64,000 bases of DNA. Source: Actinophytocola sp963729115 (GTDB lineage: Bacteria > Actinomycetota > Actinomycetes > Mycobacteriales > Pseudonocardiaceae). Both the position numbers and the translations under genes were made by a program. A model generated the notes under the pieces. It was given only the letters and a program-made list of their open reading frames with translations. It was not told the origin of the DNA and did not search any database. Positions within the stretch are counted from its first letter, which is position 1. Every line of letters starts with the position of its first letter. Positions 52,973-61,935 of this stretch are shown here, piece after piece. The stretch is from the NCBI GenBank assembly GCA_963729115.1, contig CAVSMR010000025.1:248001-312000 (forward strand), written 5' to 3'.

Positions 52973-54181
52973 ATGAGGGTTCTGATCGCGGGCGCGGGAA
53001 TCGGCGGGCTGGTCGCTGCCCTGCGCCTGCACCACGCCGGCATCGACTGCGAGATCCACGAACAGCACGACGGCATCCGGGAGCTGGGCGTCGGCATCAA
53101 CCTGTTGCCGCACGCCGTCGCCGAGCTCGCCGAAATGGGCCTGCTCGACGCGATCGCGGCGGCGGCGATCCGCACGGAGGAGCTCGCCTACGCCCACCGG
53201 CGCGGCCCGGTGATCCGCCGCCGGCCGTGCGGCACGGCCGCCGGCTTCAGGGTCCCGCAGTTCAGCATCCACCGCGGCCGCCTGCAGGGGCTGCTGTACC
53301 GCGCGGTCGAGGAACGGCTCGGCGCGGGCACGGTACGCACGGGCCACCGGCTCACCGGGTTCGACCAGGACCCCGGCGGCGTGCACGCGCGGTTCGCCGA
53401 CGGGTCGGCGGCGCACGGCGACGTGCTCGTCGGCGCGGACGGCATCCACTCCGCCGTGCGCGCCACGTTCTTCCCCGGCGAGGGCGAGCCACGGTGGAAC
53501 GGCGTGCTGATGTGGCGCGGTGCCACCGAGTGGCCGGCGTTCGGCACCGGGCGCAGCATGATCGTCGCCGGCGGCGCGGACAAGATCGTGGTCTACCCGA
53601 TCGCCGAGGGCAGTGCGGGCACCAAGCTCACCAACTGGGCCGTGGGCATCACGTGCGGCGCGGCCGGCAGCCCGCCGCCGGCCCGCCAGGAGTGGTCGAA
53701 GACGGTCGATCCGGCGGCCTACGAGGGTTACCTCGACCGCTTCCACCTGCCGGACGTCGACCACCGCGCGCTGATCGCGGCCACCGAGCAGGTCTTCGAG
53801 CTCCCCATGTGCGACCGGGACCCGGCACCGTTCTGGACGCGCGGCCGGGTCACGATGCTCGGCGACGCGGCGCACCCGATGTATCCCATGGGCAGCAACG
53901 GCGCGGGCCAGGCGATCCTCGACGCGCGCAGCCTCGCCGACAACCTCGCCGGCCACGACGATCCGGCCGCGGCGCTGCGCGCGTACGAGGCGGAGCGGCT
54001 GGCCGCCACCAGCGACATCGTGCACCGCAACCGGACCGGCGGGCCCGAGCGCGTGATCGACGTCGTCGAGGACCTCGCCCCGGACGGGTTCGACCGGCTC
54101 GAGGACGTGGTCGACCCGGCGGACCTGGATCGCATCGTGGCCGAGTACCTCAAGGCGTCCGGGGCGGACCGGGCACGCTGA
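52973..54181 (+). CDS. FAD-dependent aromatic-type monooxygenase
   Basis: The 402-residue group A flavoprotein has VLIAGAGIGGLVAALRLHHA (FAD GxGxxG), DVLVGADGIHSAVR (DG motif) and VTMLGDAAHPMYPMGSNGAG (GD motif). The layout matches PHBH-like single-component hydroxylases using NAD(P)H. ATG 52973 is preferred over TTG 52940 because the Rossmann motif starts at once. It is likely an independent catabolic or tailoring gene; no aromatic-pathway genes are adjacent, so the substrate is unknown. Confidence 0.9.
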   Translation: MRVLIAGAGIGGLVAALRLHHAGIDCEIHEQHDGIRELGVGINLLPHAVAELAEMGLLDAIAAAAIRTEELAYAHRRGPVIRRRPCGTAAGFRVPQFSIHRGRLQGLLYRAVEERLGAGTVRTGHRLTGFDQDPGGVHARFADGSAAHGDVLVGADGIHSAVRATFFPGEGEPRWNGVLMWRGATEWPAFGTGRSMIVAGGADKIVVYPIAEGSAGTKLTNWAVGITCGAAGSPPPARQEWSKTVDPAAYEGYLDRFHLPDVDHRALIAATEQVFELPMCDRDPAPFWTRGRVTMLGDAAHPMYPMGSNGAGQAILDARSLADNLAGHDDPAAALRAYEAERLAATSDIVHRNRTGGPERVIDVVEDLAPDGFDRLEDVVDPADLDRIVAEYLKASGADRAR

Positions 54182-54189
54182 TCGTTCGG

Positions 54190-54606
54190 TCAGACGATCC
54201 GCGTGGCGATCTCGGTGCCGCGCTCGACCGTGCGGCCGACGGTGCAGAGCTTGTCGTGGGACAGGGCCACCGTGCGGGGTAGCACGGCGCGCGCGGCGTC
54301 GCCGGCCTCGCCGTCGGGGAAGCGGACCTCGAACGTCACGGCCAGGTTCTCCAGCCGGTTGCCGGTCTCGCGGTCGGCGATCTTGTCGGCGGTCACCGTG
54401 ACCGTGAAGCCGCTCGGCTCGACGCGGCGGCTCGTCACCACGTCGGTATCCGCCGCGGTGCAGGTGCCGATCGCCGCCAGCAACAGCTCCACCGGGGTGA
54501 ACGCGTCGCCGCCGACCGCCAGCGTGCCGCCGCGCGCGTTGTGCACGGTGTACCGCCCGACCGACTCCCGCTCGATCCGTACCGACCTGCTCGTATCCTC
54601 CGCCAT
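54190..54606 (-). CDS. OsmC-family peroxiredoxin-like protein
   Basis: The 138-residue protein has both OsmC redox cysteines, one in LLLAAIGTCTAAD (about 49) and one in HDKLCTVGRTVERG (about 121), in the usual alpha/beta swap-dimer sequence. OsmC/Ohr proteins reduce organic hydroperoxides. ATG 54606 has only a weak ribosome site; an in-frame start 72 nt upstream would overlap the divergent SnoaL-like gene. It converges on the monooxygenase gene with a 8 nt gap. Confidence 0.84.
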   Translation of the reverse strand: MAEDTSRSVRIERESVGRYTVHNARGGTLAVGGDAFTPVELLLAAIGTCTAADTDVVTSRRVEPSGFTVTVTADKIADRETGNRLENLAVTFEVRFPDGEAGDAARAVLPRTVALSHDKLCTVGRTVERGTEIATRIV

Positions 54607-54667
54607 GACGCCACGGTAGTCACCGTGACGTACCGATTCCTTTCGGCGCGGCGAGGGGCCACCTGAC

Positions 54668-55054
54668 ATGACCGACACGACGACGCAGGACGAGACCGCG
54701 GTGCGCGGGGTGATCGAGAACGTGTACGCCGCGTGGACGGCGAACGACGCGGACGCGTTCGTGGCCGGCTACACCGACGACACGACCGCCACGCTGCCCG
54801 GGTCGTACCTGGTGGGCCGCGACGAGGTGCACCGGACCATGGCGGGCATGTTCGCCGGGCCGTTCCGCGGCTGCCGCGCGGCGCACGAGGTGCGCGAGGT
54901 CCGGATACTCGGCGACACGGCGATCGTGAACAGCCGGGGCACGGTCGTGCTCGCGGGCCGGACCGAGCCGGAGCCGTGGGACCAGGAGACCTGGGTGCTC
55001 TCGCGCGCGGGATCGGGGTGGCGGGTGCGGGCGTACCACAACTGCCCGGAGTAG
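54668..55054 (+). CDS. SnoaL/SgcJ-type NTF2-fold protein
   Basis: The 128-residue protein shows the NTF2-like SgcJ/EcaC pattern: VIENVYAAWTANDADAFVAG, YTDDTTATLPGSYLVGRDEV and WVLSRAGSGWRVRAYHNCPE. Members include polyketide cyclases, hydrolases and SgcJ of the C-1027 cluster, but the fold is widespread. It lies 5.7 kb outside the PKSE operon next to unrelated genes, so a link to the enediyne locus is weak. Confidence 0.8.
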   Translation: MTDTTTQDETAVRGVIENVYAAWTANDADAFVAGYTDDTTATLPGSYLVGRDEVHRTMAGMFAGPFRGCRAAHEVREVRILGDTAIVNSRGTVVLAGRTEPEPWDQETWVLSRAGSGWRVRAYHNCPE

Positions 55055-55100
55055 TGGACGCGCCGGCCGGCTGGCGCATCCTTTGTGGACTGGTTGCGGC

Positions 55101-56117
55101 CTACCCGATGGTCCGGGAGCGCTGCTCCACCCCGGGGCGGCCGTAGGGGTAGTCGGCCATCAGCGGGGTGCTCGCCTCGGTGAGGTGCGCCGTCTCCTTG
55201 GTGGACAGGTGCAGGTCCGCGGCGGCGAGGTTGTCGTCGAGTTGGTCGAGGGTGCGGGCGCCGAGGATGACCGAGGTGACGGCCGGGCGGTCGGCGACCC
55301 ACGCGAGCGCCACCCGCGACATCGGCACGCCGCGCTCCTCCGCCACCTCGCGGACGGCCTCGATGACCCGCCACGTCCGCTCCTGGGCGTTGCGCGGGCC
55401 GTACGCCTCCATGCCGCGCGCCGGGTCCTCGCCGAGCCGGGTCGCGCCCGTCGGGGTCTCGTCGCGGGTGTACTTGCCGGTCAGCCAGCCGCCGGCCAGC
55501 GGCGACCACGGCAGCATCCCGATGCCCTCGTTCACGCAGACGTCGACGAGCTCGAACTCGATGTCGCGCACCAGCAGGTTGTACTGCGGCTGCAGCGTGA
55601 CGATCGGCGCGGAGTCGCCGGCGAGCAGCGCCGCCTTCTGCAGCTGCCAGCCGGTGAAGTTGCTGACGCCCGCGTAACGGATCTTGCCCGCGCGCACGGC
55701 GTCGTCGAGGAAGGCGAGCGTCTCTTCGATCGGGGTCAGCGGGTCCCACGCGTGCGCCTGGTAGAGGTCGACGGTGTCGACGCCGAGCCGGCCCAGGCTC
55801 GCGTCCAGCGCGCGGCCGAGGTGCGACCGGGACAAGCCCGCGTCGTTGCGACCCTCGCCCATCGGGAACCGGCCCTTCGTGGCGATGACGACCTGATCAC
55901 GCACGCCGCCGCGGGTCGCGAGCCACCGGCCGACGATCTCCTCCGAATGCCCACCCGAGTACACGTCGGCGGTGTCGACGAAGTTGCCCCCGTGCTCGAG
56001 GAACCGGTCCAGCTGCGCGTGCGCGGCCGCCGCGTCGCTCTCCTTGCCGAAGGTCATGGTGCCGAGGCACTGCGCCGAGACGACGGTGCCGGTGGTGCCG
56101 AGGGTGCGGTACTCCAT
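55101..56117 (-). CDS. Aldo/keto reductase
   Basis: The 338-residue TIM-barrel protein has the AKR tetrad: Asp and Tyr in VDTADVYSGGHSE (about 47-59), Lys in VVIATKGR and His in LYQAHAWD. It also has the C-terminal VTSVILGARTLDQLDDNL. It would reduce aldehydes or ketones with NADPH. Transcribed opposite the SnoaL-like gene; the gap of 46 nt at its 3' end has no obvious terminator. Confidence 0.92.
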   Translation of the reverse strand: MEYRTLGTTGTVVSAQCLGTMTFGKESDAAAAHAQLDRFLEHGGNFVDTADVYSGGHSEEIVGRWLATRGGVRDQVVIATKGRFPMGEGRNDAGLSRSHLGRALDASLGRLGVDTVDLYQAHAWDPLTPIEETLAFLDDAVRAGKIRYAGVSNFTGWQLQKAALLAGDSAPIVTLQPQYNLLVRDIEFELVDVCVNEGIGMLPWSPLAGGWLTGKYTRDETPTGATRLGEDPARGMEAYGPRNAQERTWRVIEAVREVAEERGVPMSRVALAWVADRPAVTSVILGARTLDQLDDNLAAADLHLSTKETAHLTEASTPLMADYPYGRPGVEQRSRTIG

Positions 56118-56127
56118 GGCGCAGAAC

Positions 56128-56980
56128 CTACTCGCAGGCCTCGCCGTCGCCGTCCCGGTCGAGGTCGTAGATGTCGGTGCCGATGACCCGGACGGGGCCG
56201 GGCGCGTACGCCGGGCCGTTGCCGCTGCCGCCCGGGCAGTCGACGTCGCTCGCGATCGGGACGCAGCCCGTGTAGTTCGGGTCGCAGTTGCCGGCCGGCT
56301 TCGGCGCGGGCTTCGGCGCCGGCTTCGGGACCACCCGCGGCTTCGGTTTCGGCTTGGGCTTGGGTTTCGGGGCGACGGTCGTCGTGGTCGTGGTCGTCGT
56401 TGTGGTCGTCGTGGTCGTGGTCGTGGTGGACGTCGGCGCGGGCGCCTCGGTCGTCGTCGCGACGGCGCCGCCGGTGTCCGATGCGGACGGTGGGTCGTCG
56501 TTGCCACCGAAGATCGCCGCGAACACCACGATCACGGCGACGGCGATCGCCGCGACCCAGCCGGCCTGCAGGCCACGCGTGTGCCGCTGCGGCGCGGCGG
56601 GGGCCATGGCGTACACCGGCGCGGCGGAGTCGGCGCGCGGCAGCCGGAGCACGACCTCGAGTCCCCTGCGCGCCGCGCCGCACGAGCGCCGCGCACCCGG
56701 GACGGCCCGGCACCTGCGCCAGCATCGCCGCGTAGCGCTGGGACATCAGGTAGGTCAGCTCGCCGATCCGCCGGCCGTCGAGGCGGACCTCGATCACGCC
56801 CTCGCCGCGGTACTTGCCCGTCTGGACCGCGCACCAGCCGAGCTCGACGGCGACCTGCCGCTCCGCGCCCGGTGCCACGGCGTACCGGGCGAGCGCGGGC
56901 TGGTGGTCCTCCTCGCGGGTGACCGCGACGGTCACCTCACCGGCGAGCATCTGCAGGCCGGCGGCCGAGTTCTCGATCAC
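56128..56980 (-). pseudogene. Membrane protein with Thr-rich linker and excalibur domain, apparent frameshift
   Basis: The natural protein seems split in two frames. The N-terminal part begins at GTG 56980 behind GGGGAG and runs to about 56685 (VIENSAAGLQMLAGE ... LMSQRYAAML). The sense then continues in another frame to 56128 with RRGLEVVLRLPRAD, one membrane helix (VAAIAVAVIVVFAAIFGG), a run of 17 Thr, a Lys-Pro linker and a C-terminal excalibur domain (CDPNYTGCVP, DLDRDGDGEAC) that should bind calcium. The switch falls in a GCGCGC-rich stretch, where 2 bases seem missing, so a sequencing error, a true mutation or programmed slippage are all possible. Confidence 0.65.
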
Positions 56981-57041
56981 GGCGACTCCCCAGGACGGCG
57001 ACGAATGCCAACGTCCCTGCATCGGCGCGGGGGCGGATCCG

Positions 57042-59591
57042 TTACTTCAGCCCGGCCACGCGGCGGGCGAGCTCGACGCGGGAGCGGACGCCGAGCGCGG
57101 TGAAGATGTTGCGCAGGTGGTGGTCGACCGTGCGGTGGCTGATCACCAGGCGGCGCGCGATCTCCTTGTTCGTCTCACCCACGGCGACCAGCCGGGAGAT
57201 CTCCGCCTGCTGCGGGGTCAGCCCGGCCAGGGACGCGCCGGAGCGGATCGGGTCACCCGCGGCACGCAGGCCCGCGCGGGCCCGGTCGGCGAAGCGGTCC
57301 GCGCCGACCGACTCGAACACCCGCAGCGCCTCGCGGAACTGTGCGCGTGCCGCGCGCGCCCGGCGGCCGCGGCGCAGCCGGTGGGCGTAGGCGAGCTGCG
57401 TGCGGGCGAGCTCCATCGCGGCGCCTGCCCTGCGGTGCAAGGAGATCGCGGTCTCGAAGTGGTGGTCGGCCTCGTCGTCGCCGAGCAGGCCGTGGCAGCG
57501 GTGGGACAGCGCGAGCCACGCCGCGCTGCCGCCGGGGCGCACCCAGGCGTCGAATGCCGCGAGCGCCTGGCGGGCCCGGTCCGGCTGTTCCAGGAGGACG
57601 GCGGCCTCGACCAGCTGCGGGGTCGCGAGCACCTGGATCGCCGGCTGCGCACCGCTCACGCCGGCGGCCATCGCCTCGAGCCGGCCGAGCGCGTCGGCGG
57701 GCCGGTCGGCGGCGAGGTCGAGGCAGGCGTGCGCCCAGGACGCGATCGCGCACGGCCGGCCCAGGCCGCGCTCCGCGATCCCCGGCGCCGCGGTGTCCAC
57801 AGTGGACGACGCGGACGGGTCGCCGCGAAGGGCCGCGGAAAGGCCGAGCAGCGACAGGTGCTCGACCCAGGTGTTGCGCTGCGCGGCGGCCGCGGCGGCG
57901 GCGAGCCCCTCGGTCGCCGCCGCGCGCGCCGCGTCCTGCCGGTCGAGCACGATCGCGGCCAGGGACAGGTGCACGAGCGCCCAGGGCAGCAGCGACTCGC
58001 GCCCGCCCAGCCGGGCCCGGCTCACCGCCGCGGAGGCGCACTCGTAGGCCCGCTCCCCCAGCCCGTGCGCGAACGCGGCTTCGGCCGCCCACACCGCTTC
58101 GGCCACCCCGCCGGCCTCCGCCAGCTCGACCACGCGGCGCAGGGGACGGCCCGCGTCCTCGTGGCGCCCCTCGAACGTGGCGGCGAGGCCCGCGAAGTGG
58201 GCCGCCATGAGCTCGCCGGGCGGGCCGGGGGTGGCCGGCAGGGCGCCGGCCATGGCATGGAAGCCGCGGAGGTCGCCGCTCAGGCGGCGTGCCTCGCCCG
58301 CCAGCACCAGCGCGTGCGAGGGGTCGGCCAGGTGCGCGGCCGCCGTGGCCAGGAGGTGGGTGGCCACGGCCGGCTCGCCGTCGCGCAGCTCCATCTCCCC
58401 GTGCAGCAGGGCCACCGCACCCGCGTCGGCGCCCGCCGCGCGGGACAGCAGCACCCGTGCCCAGCCCGGGCGGCCCGCCTGCCACGCCTGGCGGGCGGCG
58501 GCGAGAAGGCGGGACGCCCGGAGTCTCTTGTGTACGGTCAGCGCCGCGGCGCGTTCCAGGATCGTCGCGGCGGTCATTGGGTCGGCGGCCGGTGCCGCCG
58601 CGAGCTCGTCGGCCAGGGTCGCGCTCGACCCGGGCTCGGCCATGGCCCGGTGCCACAGGCCGCGCGGGCCGCTCAGCTCCTTGGCGAGCAGCGCGTGGGC
58701 CGTGCGGCGCACCGGCGCGGGCACCAGCGCGTACAACGTCGAGCGGACCGCCTTGCTCGGCAACCGCAACGCCGTCCCGGCCACGCCGAGCAGGCCCGAG
58801 TCCAGCACCTCCGCGACGTCCCCGAGCCGCGACAGCAGCGGAAGATCCACAGTGGACTCGGCGACGGCGCACGACAGCAGCGTGCGCGCGGGCGGCGAGA
58901 GCGCGTCGAGCCGGGCACGCAACGCCGCGCGGCGCGGCCCCTCGGGCAGCTCGTCGGGCAGCGGCGCGCGCCCGGCCAGCTGCTCCGGCGTCAGCGCGGC
59001 CGCCAGCTCGACCAGGTCCAGCGGGTGCCCGCCCGCGAGATCGGTGAGCGCCGCCCGCAGTCCCGCCGGGACCGGCCGGTCGCGCAGCAGCTGCTCGCAC
59101 GCCTCGTCCCCGAGCGGCCCGAGCCACATCGACGACGTCCCGGCCGGCGCGTCCAGCTCCGGCCGCCCGGCGAGCACGAGCGCCACCCGGTGCCCGGACA
59201 GCCGCCGCGCCACGAAACCCAGCACGTCCAGCGACTCCGCGTCGAGCCACTGCGCGTCGTCGACCCGGCACAGCACCGGCCGGCCACCCGCCGACGCGGT
59301 CAGCCGCTCGAGGACCCGGCAGCGCAACCGCAGCGGCGACTCGCCCAGCACCGCCACCTCGGGCAGCAGCCGGTCCAGCGCGGCGAACGGCAGCGAGCGC
59401 TCCGCCCGCACGCCGCGCACGGCCAGCACCACGAAGTCCGTGACGTCGAGCGCGTCGAGCAGGGCGGTCTTGCCCATGCCGGCCGCACCGCGCAGCACCA
59501 GGCACCCGCCCTCACCCCCGGCGGCGGCCGACAGCAGCGAGCGCAGCCGGCGCAGCTCGGCGTCCCGGCCGTGCAGCACCGCGCCGGTCAC
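57042..59591 (-). CDS. LAL-type LuxR transcriptional regulator
   Basis: The 849-residue protein has an N-terminal AAA/NTPase domain with Walker A RGAAGMGKTALLDALD (about 38-53) and Walker B-like VLCRVDDAQWLD, a long helical TPR-like middle, and a C-terminal LuxR HTH (about 785-849: LTPQQAEISRLVAVGETNKE and VDHHLRNIFTALGVRSRVEL). LAL proteins integrate ATP and ligand binding to activate transport or metabolite genes. GTG 59591 overlaps the ligase stop (GTGA), so it is coupled to acyl-CoA ligase expression and may control that pathway. Confidence 0.92.
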   Translation of the reverse strand: MTGAVLHGRDAELRRLRSLLSAAAGGEGGCLVLRGAAGMGKTALLDALDVTDFVVLAVRGVRAERSLPFAALDRLLPEVAVLGESPLRLRCRVLERLTASAGGRPVLCRVDDAQWLDAESLDVLGFVARRLSGHRVALVLAGRPELDAPAGTSSMWLGPLGDEACEQLLRDRPVPAGLRAALTDLAGGHPLDLVELAAALTPEQLAGRAPLPDELPEGPRRAALRARLDALSPPARTLLSCAVAESTVDLPLLSRLGDVAEVLDSGLLGVAGTALRLPSKAVRSTLYALVPAPVRRTAHALLAKELSGPRGLWHRAMAEPGSSATLADELAAAPAADPMTAATILERAAALTVHKRLRASRLLAAARQAWQAGRPGWARVLLSRAAGADAGAVALLHGEMELRDGEPAVATHLLATAAAHLADPSHALVLAGEARRLSGDLRGFHAMAGALPATPGPPGELMAAHFAGLAATFEGRHEDAGRPLRRVVELAEAGGVAEAVWAAEAAFAHGLGERAYECASAAVSRARLGGRESLLPWALVHLSLAAIVLDRQDAARAAATEGLAAAAAAAQRNTWVEHLSLLGLSAALRGDPSASSTVDTAAPGIAERGLGRPCAIASWAHACLDLAADRPADALGRLEAMAAGVSGAQPAIQVLATPQLVEAAVLLEQPDRARQALAAFDAWVRPGGSAAWLALSHRCHGLLGDDEADHHFETAISLHRRAGAAMELARTQLAYAHRLRRGRRARAARAQFREALRVFESVGADRFADRARAGLRAAGDPIRSGASLAGLTPQQAEISRLVAVGETNKEIARRLVISHRTVDHHLRNIFTALGVRSRVELARRVAGLK

Positions 59592-61141
59592 GACAACCGG
59601 CCCCGCAGCTCGCGCTTGAGCACCTTTCCCGCGGCCGACACCGGGATCGAGTCCACCAGGTACACGTCGCGCAGCTGCTTGTACGGCACGACCTGCTCGT
59701 TCACCGCCGACATCAGCGCGGCCGCGGACACCGACGCGCTCGCCGGCACGACGAACGCCACCGGCAGCTCGCCCACCGAGTCGTCCGGCTTGCCCACCAC
59801 GGCCGCCGCGCGCACGCCGGCCTGCGCGGCCAGCAGCTCCTCCAGCTCGCGCGGGTACACGTTGTACCCCTTGTACAGCAGCATGTCCTTCATGCGATCC
59901 ACAATGGACAGGTAGCCGTCCGCGTCGAGGGTGCCGATGTCGCCGGTGTGCAGCCAGCCGTCGACCAGCACCTGGGCCGTGGCGTCCGGCCGGTCGTGGT
60001 ACCCGGCCATCACCTGCGGACCGCGCACGCACACCTCGCCGCGCTCGCCCGGCGCGGCCGCGCCGTCGATGCGCACCTCGGTGTCGAACAGCGGCACGCC
60101 CACGGTGCCGACCTTGCGCACGCCGGAGTGGTGCGCCGGCCCGCCCGTCGCGCCCATCGTGACCTCGGTCAGCCCGTAGCCCTCGCTCACGTTCGCCTCG
60201 GGCGCCAGGGCCTTGATCCGCTTGATCATCTCCAGCGGCATCGGCGCCGCGCCCGAGGCGATCGCGCGCACCGACGACAGGTCGCGGGTGTGGATGTCCG
60301 GGCACGCGAGCAGCGCGGCGAACAGCGCCGGCGCGCCGCCCATCGACGTGACGCGCAGCCGCTCGGCGTCCGCCAGGTACGCGGCCGGGTCGAGCCGGTC
60401 GTGCAGGTGCAGGGTGTACCCGGTGAGCACGACCGCGTTGAGGCCGGCGATCGTGCCCATGGCGTGGAACCACGGCGTCAGGTTGATCGTGACCGCGGTG
60501 CCCAGCCGGGTCGGCCACTCCTCCTCGCTGCCGATCTGGTCGAGCACGAGCCCGCCGTCGCCGTCGAGGGCGGGCACCGAACCCGAGCCCCAGCACGTGT
60601 ACTGCAACGTGTTGGTCACGACGTTGCGGTGTGGCAGGCGCACGCCCTTCGACTCGCCGGTGGTGCCGCCCGTGTACGCGAGGTGCGCGAGGTCCTCGTC
60701 GGGGTCGAGGTCGACCGCGGGTGGGGTGCCCGGCTGCCCGGCACAGATGCCCGGCACGTCGGCGGCGGTCACGGTGCGCGTGGCGCCGGCGTCGGCGAGC
60801 TGGCGGGCGGCGGCCGCCTCCGGCAGCAGCGGGTTGACAGGTACGAACACCCCACCGGCGAGCAGGGTGCCGTAGTAGGCCACGGGATACTCGAGGCAGT
60901 TGGGCATCCGCAGCGCCACCCGGTCCCCTGTGGACAGTCCGCGGGCCAGCAGGCCGTGGGCGAACCGGGCGGCCCGCTCGCCGAGCTCGGCGTAGGTCAT
61001 CGACTCCGCGCCGCGGACGAAAGCCACCCGGTCCCCGTAGCGGCGCGCCGAGCCGGCGAGGATCGCGCCGACCGGAACCCGCGGGTAGTCGAGGGACTCG
61101 GGCAGGCCCGGGGGCGTGCTTCCGGCGGAGCGAACCGACAT
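59588..61141 (-). CDS. Acyl-CoA synthetase / AMP-dependent ligase
   Basis: The 517-residue adenylating enzyme has the P-loop-like YTGGTTGESKGVRLPHRNVV (about 175-194), GYGLTEVTMGATGG, WLHTGDIGTLDADG, DRMKDMLLYKGYNVYP and the C-terminal catalytic Lys in AAGKVLKRELRG. It would activate a carboxylic acid as its CoA ester. Medium/long-chain or aryl substrates are both possible. Between a QsdR-type TetR gene and a LAL regulator, and facing a branched-chain-type ABC transporter, it may activate an acid that the transporter brings in. Confidence 0.93.
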   Translation of the reverse strand: MSVRSAGSTPPGLPESLDYPRVPVGAILAGSARRYGDRVAFVRGAESMTYAELGERAARFAHGLLARGLSTGDRVALRMPNCLEYPVAYYGTLLAGGVFVPVNPLLPEAAAARQLADAGATRTVTAADVPGICAGQPGTPPAVDLDPDEDLAHLAYTGGTTGESKGVRLPHRNVVTNTLQYTCWGSGSVPALDGDGGLVLDQIGSEEEWPTRLGTAVTINLTPWFHAMGTIAGLNAVVLTGYTLHLHDRLDPAAYLADAERLRVTSMGGAPALFAALLACPDIHTRDLSSVRAIASGAAPMPLEMIKRIKALAPEANVSEGYGLTEVTMGATGGPAHHSGVRKVGTVGVPLFDTEVRIDGAAAPGERGEVCVRGPQVMAGYHDRPDATAQVLVDGWLHTGDIGTLDADGYLSIVDRMKDMLLYKGYNVYPRELEELLAAQAGVRAAAVVGKPDDSVGELPVAFVVPASASVSAAALMSAVNEQVVPYKQLRDVYLVDSIPVSAAGKVLKRELRGRLS

Positions 61142-61169
61142 CGGGCCTCCTCAGTGAGCGCCCTGTCGA

Positions 61170-61194
61170 TGAAACACCACCGCGAAGTGTTTCA
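61170..61194. promoter_or_regulatory. Inverted repeat between TetR and ligase genes
   Basis: TGAAACAC (61170-61177) and GTGTTTCA (61187-61194) form a perfect 8-bp dyad with a 9-nt spacer, 29 nt upstream of the ligase start; its right arm covers the TetR stop codon. It is a candidate operator for that TetR protein, or a weak terminator. Confidence 0.5.
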
Positions 61195-61797
61195 CAAGAG
61201 CTGCTGCTCGTGCGCCGGCACGTGTCCCTCCACGAGCGCGGCGAGCAGCGTCGACGCGGCGGCCAGGTCGGGTGCGCGCGAGGCGAGGACGTCGGAGTAC
61301 AGGAACGCCTCGCCGAGTCTCACGATCGCGTAACAGAGACTGTCCAGGCTGACGGCCGGCACGAAGCCACCCGCCTCAACGTCACGGCGAAGCAGCTCCA
61401 CGTGGGTGGTCATGACGCGCGGCTGCACCCGGCCGTGCGGGTCGGTGAGCACGCGGATCGCGACGTTCGGCTCCTCGGCGAGCAGGCGGCGGAAACCCGG
61501 GTTCGTCGCGATGGCCTCGCGGTAGCCGCGCATCACCACGAGGCAGCGCAGCTCGCCGTCCGGGTCCCGCACGGCGGTGCCGTGGGCGGCCTCCCAGTCG
61601 CGAACGGCCGCCGTCATCGTCCGGTCGGCCATGTACCAGAGCGCGTCGCCCATCAGGTCCTCGCGGTTGCCGACGCGGCGGAACAGCGTGCTACGCGAGA
61701 TCCCCAGCTCGGCGGCCAGCGTCCGGGTGTCCAGCCGGGCGCCCCGGCCGATCCAGTGCGCGGCGGTCCGGACGATCTCGTCGGCGGTGGGACTCAC
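61192..61797 (-). CDS. TetR-family regulator, QsdR-like
   Basis: The 201-residue protein has an HTH with DTRTLAAELGISRSTLFRRV (about 22-41), then REDLMGDALWYMADRT and a C-terminal domain of the QsdR type (VMRGYREAIATNPGFRRLLA, ALVEGHVPAHEQQLL). GTG 61797 is taken as start though no ribosome site precedes it. Divergent from the LivG gene (138 nt) and upstream of the ligase, it probably regulates both directions in response to an acyl or lactone ligand. Confidence 0.85.
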   Translation of the reverse strand: MSPTADEIVRTAAHWIGRGARLDTRTLAAELGISRSTLFRRVGNREDLMGDALWYMADRTMTAAVRDWEAAHGTAVRDPDGELRCLVVMRGYREAIATNPGFRRLLAEEPNVAIRVLTDPHGRVQPRVMTTHVELLRRDVEAGGFVPAVSLDSLCYAIVRLGEAFLYSDVLASRAPDLAAASTLLAALVEGHVPAHEQQLL

Positions 61798-61935
61798 GCG
61801 CCAGAGCGTACGTCCGCGCGGCCCGATCGGACCCCGCGACCGGGCGGGACTGGCGATTCCACCGATGCGCGCACCACCGCGCGGTTGCCACAGTCGGGGA
61901 CCCGACCGCGTCCGCCGAGCCGATAGGAGATGCGC

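Noticed and set aside
54668..55054. SgcJ-like protein as part of the enediyne locus
   Set aside because: The NTF2 fold is very common and this gene lies among unrelated genes 5.7 kb beyond the PKSE operon.
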